NCBI GenBank assembly: GCA_003233545.1
Contig: QILZ01000074.1
Coordinates: forward strand, 1 to 11,774
Length of the DNA: 11,774 nt
Direction of reading: 5' to 3'
Origin: Spirochaetales bacterium
GTDB lineage: Bacteria > Spirochaetota > Spirochaetia > SZUA-6
Shown here: piece after piece, positions 6,400 to 11,774 of the stretch
Layout: each line of letters begins with the position of its first letter
Numbering within the stretch: position 1 is the stretch's first letter
Program-made: the position numbers and the translations under genes
The notes under the pieces: generated by a model
What the model saw: the letters and a program-made list of their open reading frames with translations, nothing else
What the model was told of the DNA's origin: nothing
Database searches by the model: none

Positions 6400-6552
6400 T
6401 TTTAGACGAAACCTCCGAGCTTCGGTTTCTAAGAGCGGCTTTTAGAAAGCTGTTTATGGAGTTGCGGCCGATAGGTCTTTCTTGTGTAAAGTACAAGAGG
6501 CTTTTAAGGGTAATATTGGAAACGATATTGCCTCCCGTGTTTGGAAAGGAGG
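6400..6552 (+). ncRNA. Molybdenum/tungsten cofactor (Moco/Tuco) riboswitch candidate
   Basis: This leader stands before a tungstate-transport and molybdopterin operon, where this riboswitch class is known to occur. It carries two stretches that I recall as conserved in the class, ACCTCCGAGC (6411-6420) and TTGCCTCCCG (6528-6537). Visible stems are GAAACC/GGTTTC (6408-6413 with 6424-6429); 6435-6442 with 6446-6453, including two G-U pairs; CTTGT/ACAAG (6481-6485 with 6493-6497); and 6511-6518 with 6523-6530, capped by a GAAA tetraloop. CCTCC at 6531-6535 can pair with GGAGG at 6548-6552, the tupA ribosome site, which suggests translational control. I cannot define the closing P1 stem or decide Moco from Tuco by eye. 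Confidence 0.75.
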
Positions 6553-6557
6553 ATATC

Positions 6558-7433
6558 ATGAAGGTTTCATTTTACTATCCATTTAGAATCTATTCGTTCA
6601 TTCCCCACGGTATGAAAAAAAATCTGACAATACTATTACTCATCGTCATTAGTGCGGCAGGGTTCGGTTATGCGGGCGGACAGAGGGAACAGAAGCCCAG
6701 GCTCCGTCTTGCTACTACCACCAGTACCGAAAACAGCGGATTATTAGGATCACTAATACCGGCATTCGAAGCTAAAACAGGCATCAAGGTCGATGTAATT
6801 GCGGTCGGGACAGGAAAAGCCATAACTCTCGGAGAAAACGGAGATGTCGATGTAATTATGGTCCATGCCAGAGGCAGGGAGGATAGATTTGTAAAGGAAG
6901 GGTATGGTGTAAACAGGCGAAACCTGATGCATAACGACTTTGTTATTCTCGGACCAAAAAACGATCCTGCCGGAATAAAAGGACTTACCAGTGCTGTCGA
7001 AGCCTTAAGGAAAATCAGTACAAGCAAATCAAACTTTATTTCCCGTGGAGATGATTCGGGCACAAATATTAAAGAAAACCATCTCTGGAAAGAGGCTGGA
7101 ATTGTGCCGTCAGGTAAGTGGTACAAAGAAGCCGGACAGGGTATGGGTGCTGTTATTATCATGGCAAACGATTTAAAAGGTTATACCCTGTCCGACAGGG
7201 GAACCTATCTCTCGATGAAGGATAAAATTGATATCGGAATTCTGGTAGAAGGAGACCCTGAGCTCTATAACCCCTACGGTGTAATAGCAGTTAATCCGAC
7301 CCGCCATAAACATATAAATTACGAAGGTGCTATGACTTTCATTACCTATATAACTTCTAAAGAAGGGCAGGATGTTATAAGGAATTACAGGAAAAACGGG
7401 AAACAGCTTTTTTATCCCGATGTTTTTAAATAA
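6558..7433 (+). CDS. tupA: Tungstate ABC transporter, periplasmic binding protein
   Basis: The protein matches TupA, the high-affinity tungstate-binding component. After the signal peptide come Ala-Thr-Thr-Thr-Ser-Thr-Glu-Asn-Ser-Gly-Leu-Leu, Val-Gly-Thr-Gly-Lys-Ala, Gly-Asp-Val-Asp-Val, His-Ala-Arg, Asn-Asp-Phe-Val-x-Leu-Gly-Pro and Tyr-Thr-Leu-Ser-Asp-Arg-Gly. It should bind tungstate outside the membrane and hand it to TupB. The start is ambiguous. AGGAGG ends 5 bases before the ATG at 6558, giving 291 residues. A typical signal peptide (Met-Lys-Lys, hydrophobic core, Gly-Tyr-Ala cleavage) begins only at the in-frame ATG at 6612, which has no ribosome site and would give 273 residues. There is no lipobox cysteine, so it is probably a soluble periplasmic protein. 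Confidence 0.93.
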   Translation: MKVSFYYPFRIYSFIPHGMKKNLTILLLIVISAAGFGYAGGQREQKPRLRLATTTSTENSGLLGSLIPAFEAKTGIKVDVIAVGTGKAITLGENGDVDVIMVHARGREDRFVKEGYGVNRRNLMHNDFVILGPKNDPAGIKGLTSAVEALRKISTSKSNFISRGDDSGTNIKENHLWKEAGIVPSGKWYKEAGQGMGAVIIMANDLKGYTLSDRGTYLSMKDKIDIGILVEGDPELYNPYGVIAVNPTRHKHINYEGAMTFITYITSKEGQDVIRNYRKNGKQLFYPDVFK

Positions 7434-7435
7434 AA

Positions 7436-8119
7436 ATGAATAATGTCTTTATACATGCGGCCGGCCTGATCCTGTCGGGAAACCGGGAAGTATACTTTAT
7501 TGCTTTTACCTCTCTTAAGTTTGCTGTTTCTTCTACGACTATCTCGACTGCCTTTGCCGTTCCTCTGGGAATAGTGCTGTCCTTTAATAGTTTTACGGGA
7601 AAACGCTTTATCGTTATAATACTTAACAGTCTCATGGCACTCCCGACTGTAGTGATCGGGTTATTACTGTACTCCCTCCTTTCCAGGTCGGGACCATTAG
7701 GAAATTTTAGACTCCTTTTTACCCCGATGGCGGTTATTATCGGTCAGAGCATACTTTCTTTTCCCATTATAACTTCTTTTGTTTACAGTGCTTTGGCAAA
7801 AACAGATGCGGAATTACCGGAGACGCTGGAAACGCTGGGGGCGGGAGCTTTGGAAAAGAACCTGATGATTATACGGGAATCCCGGGCAGCTGTACTCTCC
7901 GCCATACTTTCCGGTTTCGGAAGGGTAATAGGCGAAGTCGGCGTATCGATGATGCTTGGAGGGAACATCAGATGGTATACCAGAACAATTACGACAACTA
8001 TTGCCCTCGAAACAAGCAAGGGAGAATTCGAACTGGCATTGGCCCTCGGGTTAATTTTGATAATAATTTCGTTTGTCGTAAATTTTTCACTTCATATGGG
8101 AATAAGAAATGAAACATGA
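7436..8119 (+). CDS. tupB: Tungstate ABC transporter, permease
   Basis: This 227-residue inner-membrane protein has several hydrophobic segments. Near residues 130-165 it has the cytoplasmic EAA loop that docks the ATPase (Glu-Thr-Leu-Glu-Thr-Leu-Gly-Ala, ending Gly-Arg-Val-Ile-Gly-Glu-Val-Gly). Its size and sequence fit TupB-type permeases. The ATG lies 2 bases after the tupA stop and has no clear Shine-Dalgarno sequence, so translation probably depends on ribosomes finishing tupA. The end overlaps tupC by 11 bases. Confidence 0.93.
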   Translation: MNNVFIHAAGLILSGNREVYFIAFTSLKFAVSSTTISTAFAVPLGIVLSFNSFTGKRFIVIILNSLMALPTVVIGLLLYSLLSRSGPLGNFRLLFTPMAVIIGQSILSFPIITSFVYSALAKTDAELPETLETLGAGALEKNLMIIRESRAAVLSAILSGFGRVIGEVGVSMMLGGNIRWYTRTITTTIALETSKGEFELALALGLILIIISFVVNFSLHMGIRNET

Positions 8120-9113
8120 AGCTTTTCTCTTCCTTAATAATCTTACATTTTCCTACGAAGAGGAAGAAGTGATATCACTTAAAAACCTCACCCTTTCGGA
8201 CAGCGGAATTACCGTCCTGTTAGGACCTAACGGTTCGGGGAAAACAACTCTCCTTAAGATATTAAGTGGTCTTTTAAAACCGTCAGGCGGAATATTAATG
8301 CTGTACGGGAAGCCGGTCGAAAACGGAACAAGGAATATTCTCCGAAGGAAAAGTATTTTTGTTCATCAGAATCCGTATATCTTTTCCGGTTCCGTAAAAC
8401 ACAATATCGATTATGGACTGAAATTAAAAAAACTCTCCGGAGATAATCGGAATAGAATTATTTTAAAGGTACTTAATGAAACGGGGCTCTCAGGTTTCCA
8501 GCACAGGAATGCTGTACGGCTTTCCGGAGGAGAGAAACAAAGAATAGCCATGGCAAGGGCACTTGCCATGGAACCGGATATTCTGATGCTCGATGAACCT
8601 GCCGCCCATATGGATTCCGATTCCAGGAAAGCGGTGGAAAATACTCTCGAACGTCTTTCAGGGGAGGGAAAGGGACTTATCGTAAGTACTCATAACCTTG
8701 CTTTTGCCTGCCGTATAGCCGATCGAATTGTACGCCTTGAAAGAGGAAGACTGGCAGAGACAAAAGTGAACCTCTTTAAAGGTATGGTATCGGAAAGGGA
8801 TGACTATTTCTGTTATTTTAAAACCGAAAGAATAACAATACTCTGCCCGCCGGACAGAGGAAATTACATATCCGCAGTTCTTCCCTATGATGATGTGATA
8901 CTCTCATCCGAAGGGATTAATGCAAGTACTCAAAATCAGCTTCGGGGAAAAGTTTCCGGCATACGAAAAACATCTAATCTATTCCTTGTTACCGTTAACT
9001 GCGGTATCCCGATTAAAGCTCTTGTTACAGAGAAATCCATTGAAACAATAGGAATAGTACCCGGGCGGGAGCTTTTCGTCAGTTTTAAAGCCTCTGCCGT
9101 TAAATTGTACTGA
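8109..9113 (+). CDS. tupC: Tungstate ABC transporter, ATPase with C-terminal Mop/TOBE-like domain
   Basis: The N-terminal ABC domain has Walker A Gly-Pro-Asn-Gly-Ser-Gly-Lys-Thr (39-46), Q-loop Q87, signature Leu-Ser-Gly-Gly-Glu-Lys-Gln (138-144), Walker B Ile-Leu-Met-Leu-Asp-Glu-Pro (158-164) and switch histidine H195. Residues from about 268 to 334 look like a molybdate/tungstate-binding Mop (TOBE) domain: Leu-Arg-Gly-Lys-Val-Ser-Gly-Ile, then Val-Asn-Cys-Gly-Ile-Pro-Ile-Lys-Ala-Leu-Val-Thr, then Ser-Phe-Lys-Ala-Ser-Ala-Val. In some molybdate transporters such a domain inhibits import when the cell holds enough oxyanion, so this protein may both drive and sense uptake. It overlaps tupB by 11 bases, with GGGA before the ATG, and the moeA start follows the stop by 18 bases. 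Confidence 0.93.
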   Translation: MKHEAFLFLNNLTFSYEEEEVISLKNLTLSDSGITVLLGPNGSGKTTLLKILSGLLKPSGGILMLYGKPVENGTRNILRRKSIFVHQNPYIFSGSVKHNIDYGLKLKKLSGDNRNRIILKVLNETGLSGFQHRNAVRLSGGEKQRIAMARALAMEPDILMLDEPAAHMDSDSRKAVENTLERLSGEGKGLIVSTHNLAFACRIADRIVRLERGRLAETKVNLFKGMVSERDDYFCYFKTERITILCPPDRGNYISAVLPYDDVILSSEGINASTQNQLRGKVSGIRKTSNLFLVTVNCGIPIKALVTEKSIETIGIVPGRELFVSFKASAVKLY

Positions 9114-9131
9114 ACAGGTTAAGGAGTGTTT

Positions 9132-10298
9132 ATGATAAAGATCGATGATGCGCTTGGAATTATTAAAAATGAGAAAATAAAAATTAAATCTGTCAGGGTG
9201 GAACTTTTAAACGCCCTCGGCAGACTTCTTGTCTCTGACATCAAAAGCCCGATAGATTCCCCGCCTTTTACAAAGGCCGCCATGGACGGTTATGCGGTAA
9301 ATTCCTCGGATAAGTCCGAAAGCTTTAAGATATTAGAAATAATAGGCGCCGGAGATGTCCCGTTAAAAACAGTAACCCGGGGTACATGTATAAAAATCAT
9401 GACCGGAGCAATGATGCCCGAAGGGGCCGATAAAATAATTCGTGTGGAATATGCAGATGAGGCAAATAACCGGGCAGTCCCGCACAGGAAAGAAATCAAA
9501 AGCAATGTCATAGGCAAGGCTGAAAATCTTAAAACCGGGGATATAGTGCTTTCCGCACGAAAGCTGATGCCGAAAGATATCGGTATAATTGCTTCTATCG
9601 GCATGAAAGCAGTGGAAGTTGCCGAACAGCCTGTTATCGGAGTTATAACAACCGGTTCGGAGCTTAAAGACCCCGGGAACAGGCTGAAACCCGGAGAGAT
9701 ATACAACAGCAATGGACTGCAGCTCTGTGCACAGATCATCGCAGCCGGGTGTATCCCGAAGTACTACGGAATCGTAGAAGATAATAGAGGAAAGCTTTCC
9801 GGTATGGTTTCCCGGGCATTTTCCGAATGTGATATAGTACTGCTTTCCGGAGGAGTATCAAAGGGTGACTATGATTTCGTTCCCGATGTTCTTAAAGAAA
9901 AGGGCTTAAAAATTCTGTTTCACAGAGTCGCAATAAAACCCGGGAAACCCGTACTATTCGGCAGAAAGGATAACGTGTTCGCCTTTGGTCTTCCGGGCAA
10001 CCCCGTATCGGCATTTGTAATTTTTGAGATTTTTATAAAAACACTGCTCTATCATCTTGCAGGATTGGAATACAAACCGGCTCTCTTCCACGGCCGGTTA
10101 AAAAGAGATATAAAGAGAAACGATACTGAGAGAACCGAATTTCATCCGGTCTATACTTACAGAGAAGATGTAATTCCGATAAAATATCACGGATCATCAC
10201 ATCTTAATGCTATGGCACAGGCAAACGGTCTTATAATGATTCCACAGGGAGCCGGTAAATTAAAAGCGGGAGATTATGTAGATGTTAGACCGATATAA
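9132..10298 (+). CDS. moeA: Molybdopterin molybdenumtransferase MoeA
   Basis: The 388-residue protein inserts molybdate or tungstate into adenylylated molybdopterin. It has the N-terminal Ser-Pro-x-Asp-x-Pro-Pro-Phe-x-x-Ala-Ala-Met-Asp-Gly-Tyr-Ala, the molybdopterin-binding Thr-Thr-Gly-Ser-Glu-Leu (from about 173), Ser-Gly-Gly-Val-Ser-Lys-Gly-Asp-Tyr-Asp (about 239), Lys-Pro-Gly-Lys-Pro-Val and Gly-Leu-Pro-Gly-Asn-Pro-Val-Ser (about 286), and a C-terminal domain IV. AAGGAG (9121-9126) lies 5 bases before the ATG at 9132. An in-frame GTG at 9126 overlaps that ribosome site and is unlikely. Linkage to tupABC suggests tungsten as the metal, but MoeA proteins for Mo and W are alike in sequence. 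It overlaps moaA by 17 bases. Confidence 0.95.
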   Translation: MIKIDDALGIIKNEKIKIKSVRVELLNALGRLLVSDIKSPIDSPPFTKAAMDGYAVNSSDKSESFKILEIIGAGDVPLKTVTRGTCIKIMTGAMMPEGADKIIRVEYADEANNRAVPHRKEIKSNVIGKAENLKTGDIVLSARKLMPKDIGIIASIGMKAVEVAEQPVIGVITTGSELKDPGNRLKPGEIYNSNGLQLCAQIIAAGCIPKYYGIVEDNRGKLSGMVSRAFSECDIVLLSGGVSKGDYDFVPDVLKEKGLKILFHRVAIKPGKPVLFGRKDNVFAFGLPGNPVSAFVIFEIFIKTLLYHLAGLEYKPALFHGRLKRDIKRNDTERTEFHPVYTYREDVIPIKYHGSSHLNAMAQANGLIMIPQGAGKLKAGDYVDVRPI

Positions 10299-11082
10299 AC
10301 GGGATATCCGTTATCTCAGGATTTCGGTAACCGACAGATGCAATTTAAAATGTATCTACTGCATGCCCGAAGAAAATATAATTAAAAAATCTCATAAAGA
10401 TAATATGAGTTTCGATTATATTGTTAAGGTTGCAGAAGCTGCAGCATCTATCGGGGTAAACAAGATAAGGCTGACCGGAGGCGAACCTCTTGTAAAACAC
10501 GGTATTGTTCGACTTGTTTCCATGCTGAAGAAGGTAAAAGGAATTAAACTGATTGCTCTCTCGACAAACGCTGTCCTGCTTAACCGTCTTGCAGAACCTT
10601 TAAAAAAAGCAGGATTGGACACTTTAAATATTTCTCTCGATACATTGGACCCAAGCAGGTACAGAAAATTAACGAGAATCGGAGAAATCTCAAAGGTATT
10701 AAGCGGTATCCGTGCCGCACAAAAAGCACATTTTAAAAAAATAAAGATCAACATGGTTGTAATGGAAGATACCGGTGATAAAGAAATCGAAGCAATGAGG
10801 AAATTCTGTAAAAAGGAAAGCCTTGTACTTCAATTGATAAACCATTATGAATTATCTAAAGATAAATCAGATGCCTATACGTTCGACAGACCTCCGAAAT
10901 GCACTGCATGCAACAGGATCCGGCTGACTTCGGACGGATATTTAAAGCCCTGTCTTCATTCGAATAAAGAAATAATTCTTAACGCGGAAGACCTCGCAGG
11001 TTCCCTTAAGGAGGCTGTACTTGCCAAACCCTTTAAGGGAAGGGCCTGTACTAACCGTAGTATGATAGAGATAGGAGGATAA
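10282..11082 (+). CDS. moaA: GTP 3',8-cyclase MoaA, short form
   Basis: This radical SAM enzyme starts molybdopterin synthesis by rearranging GTP. The SAM cluster motif is C20-x3-C24-x2-C27, followed by Leu-Thr-Gly-Gly-Glu-Pro-Leu. The second cluster is C207-x2-C210-x13-C224, with Arg-Ile-Arg-Leu-Thr-Ser-Asp-Gly between. The C terminus ends Ile-Gly-Gly, the Gly-Gly tail needed for GTP cyclisation. At 266 residues it is much shorter than the usual 320-340. The loss lies between the barrel and the second cluster, where only about 20 residues separate Gln-Leu-Ile-Asn-His from C207. All known catalytic elements remain, so it is probably a functional compact variant. It begins inside moeA, with GGGAG 9 bases upstream, and ends 3 bases before moaC. 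Confidence 0.9.
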   Translation: MLDRYKRDIRYLRISVTDRCNLKCIYCMPEENIIKKSHKDNMSFDYIVKVAEAAASIGVNKIRLTGGEPLVKHGIVRLVSMLKKVKGIKLIALSTNAVLLNRLAEPLKKAGLDTLNISLDTLDPSRYRKLTRIGEISKVLSGIRAAQKAHFKKIKINMVVMEDTGDKEIEAMRKFCKKESLVLQLINHYELSKDKSDAYTFDRPPKCTACNRIRLTSDGYLKPCLHSNKEIILNAEDLAGSLKEAVLAKPFKGRACTNRSMIEIGG

Positions 11083-11085
11083 TAA

Positions 11086-11534
11086 ATGGATTTTTCTCAT
11101 CTTGATTCAAAGGGAAATGCCGTAATGGTGGATACTTCCCAAAAACCGGTAACTAAACGTACAGCGAAAGCTATAGGAAAAATCCGCATGCATCCGGAAA
11201 CGATTCGGAAAATCAGAGATAAACTTATCAGAAAGGGAGATGTCCTTACAGTGGCAAAGATTGCAGGGGTTACCGGCGGAAAGAGAACATCCGATCTAAT
11301 CCCGCTGTGCCATAATATAAGAATAGACCAGATTACGGTAGAATGCGAACTGTATAAAGACTACATCGGGATAACCGGCAGTTCAATCTGCACGAAGCCC
11401 TTACCGCTGTCTCCATTGCAGCGCTTACTATTTATGATATGTGTAAAGCTGTTGATAAAAATATGGAGATTACCGGTATTCGACTGCTGCAGAAAACAAA
11501 AGAGTCGATTCGACCTGACATGGTGAATACATGA
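11086..11534 (+). pseudogene. moaC: Cyclic pyranopterin monophosphate synthase MoaC, frameshifted with a short internal loss
   Basis: Residues 1-103 read as normal MoaC: Met-Val-Asp, Lys-Gly-Asp-Val-Leu-x-Val-Ala-x-Ile-Ala-Gly, and Lys-Arg-Thr-Ser-Asp-Leu-Ile-Pro-Leu-Cys-His. From about 11394 the MoaC sequence continues in another frame as Glu-Ala-Leu-Thr-Ala-Val-Ser-Ile-Ala-Ala-Leu-Thr-Ile-Tyr-Asp-Met-Cys-Lys-Ala, ending with a TGA at 11532-11534 that overlaps the MOSC start (ATGA). The in-frame product stops at 11526 with about 43 unrelated residues. The conserved Thr-Gly-Val-Glu-Met before Glu-Ala-Leu-Thr is absent in every frame, so roughly 22 or 25 bases seem lost, not one. As written, the protein lacks the C-terminal catalytic Asp and Lys and should be inactive. 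AGGAGG lies 7 bases before the ATG. Sequencing or assembly error is the main alternative. Confidence 0.85.
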
Positions 11535-11774
11535 AAACAGAATTCAAAATACTTTCGATTAATATTTCAACAAGGAAGGGAGAACAAAAGGTTCCGGTAA
11601 AAACTGCGGTTCTCCGTTCCGGTTACGGGATCGAGGGCGATGCCCATGCCGGGAATTGGCACAGGCAGGTTTCGTTTCTTGCACGGGAAGAGATCGATAC
11701 GATGAGAGGGAAAGGAATTAAACTGGATTTTGGTGATTTTGCGGAGAATATTACAACGGAAGGCATTGTATTAC
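11531..11774 (+). CDS. MOSC-domain protein, N-terminal part (cut by window edge)
   Basis: The frame opens at an ATG overlapping the ancestral moaC stop and continues for 81 codons to the edge. The translation has the MOSC pattern: Ala-Val-Leu-Arg-Ser-Gly-Tyr-Gly-Ile-Glu-Gly-Asp-Ala-His-Ala-Gly, Trp-His-Arg-Gln-Val-Ser-Phe-Leu, and Phe-Gly-Asp-Phe-Ala-Glu-Asn-Ile-Thr-Thr-Glu-Gly. MOSC domains occur in molybdenum cofactor sulfurase C termini and in stand-alone proteins thought to handle cofactor or sulfur. In several bacteria they are joined to a MogA/MoaB domain, which may lie beyond the edge. The place in a cofactor operon supports a cofactor role. The conserved MOSC cysteine is not in the visible part. 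Confidence 0.85.
   Translation, partial: MKTEFKILSINISTRKGEQKVPVKTAVLRSGYGIEGDAHAGNWHRQVSFLAREEIDTMRGKGIKLDFGDFAENITTEGIVL

Noticed and set aside
6456..6557. In-frame upstream extension of tupA starting at ATG 6456.
   Set aside because: This ATG lies in the structured leader RNA, has no ribosome site, and would put 34 residues before the strong ribosome-site start and destroy the signal peptide context.
7186..7200. Near-palindrome CCCTGTC-C-GACAGGG in tupA, resembling an operator or hairpin.
   Set aside because: It falls in codons for the conserved Thr-Leu-Ser-Asp-Arg-Gly motif of TupA, well inside the gene, with no promoter nearby.
8548..8571. Perfect 10-base inverted repeat (CCATGGCAAG / CTTGCCATGG, 4-base loop) inside tupC.
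   Set aside because: It encodes the conserved Met-Ala-Arg-Ala-Leu-Ala-Met segment after the ABC signature, where repeated Ala and Met codons readily give a palindrome. No T-run follows, so it is not a terminator.
9126..9131. GTG at 9126 as the moeA start.
   Set aside because: The GTG overlaps the AAGGAG ribosome site, which correctly serves the ATG at 9132.
1..11774. CRISPR arrays, tRNA or rRNA genes, insertion sequences, integrases or phage genes.
   Set aside because: I saw no repeat-spacer pattern, no tRNA-like or rRNA sequence and no transposase or integrase motif; the genes are dense metabolic operons.

Overview
The window (11,774 bases, A+T-rich) comes from a bacterium with a periplasm, most likely an anaerobe or microaerobe. 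The tungstate-binding protein TupA has a signal peptide ending in Gly-Tyr-Ala followed by Gly-Gly-Gln-Arg-Glu and has no lipobox cysteine, so it is probably a free periplasmic protein of a two-membrane cell. A polar Gly-Gly-Gln start of this kind is common in spirochaetal binding proteins. I lean to Spirochaetota, but only weakly; several sulfur genes resemble types I associate with clostridia.

Left arm, minus strand (1-1962): a probable operon running leftwards with an Rrf2/CymR-type regulator, cysteine synthase (cysK), and a class III aminotransferase cut by the window edge. Middle, plus strand (2117-6263): a sulfur-assimilation operon divergent from it, with a ThiS-like sulfur carrier, a ThiF/MoeB-like activating enzyme, a three-part siroheme sulfite reductase that carries a C-terminal TusA-like domain, and a [4Fe-4S] APS reductase (cysH). 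The 154-base gap between the two arms holds two opposed promoters, each with an inverted repeat that could be an operator. A strong intrinsic terminator (6285-6321) closes the sulfur operon.

Right arm, plus strand (6356-11774): a promoter, a leader matching the molybdenum/tungsten cofactor riboswitch class, the tungstate transporter tupABC, then moeA, moaA, moaC and the start of a MOSC-domain gene. moaC is broken: its C-terminal half is out of frame and a short conserved stretch is missing at the junction. The original reading frame is still visible and would overlap the MOSC start codon.

Working model: APS reductase makes sulfite and the sulfite reductase makes sulfide or a bound persulfide. 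That sulfur could pass to CysK as free sulfide, or via the TusA domain and the ThiF-like enzyme to a thiocarboxylate on the ThiS-like protein. The Rrf2 protein, encoded beside cysK, is well placed to regulate both directions, as CymR-CysK does in Bacillus. The right arm imports tungstate and builds the pterin cofactor that holds it. The strongest leads are the ThiS/ThiF/sulfite-reductase-TusA unit, the ThiS-like protein whose Gly-Gly is not terminal, the riboswitch with a visible anti-Shine-Dalgarno element, and the damaged moaC.
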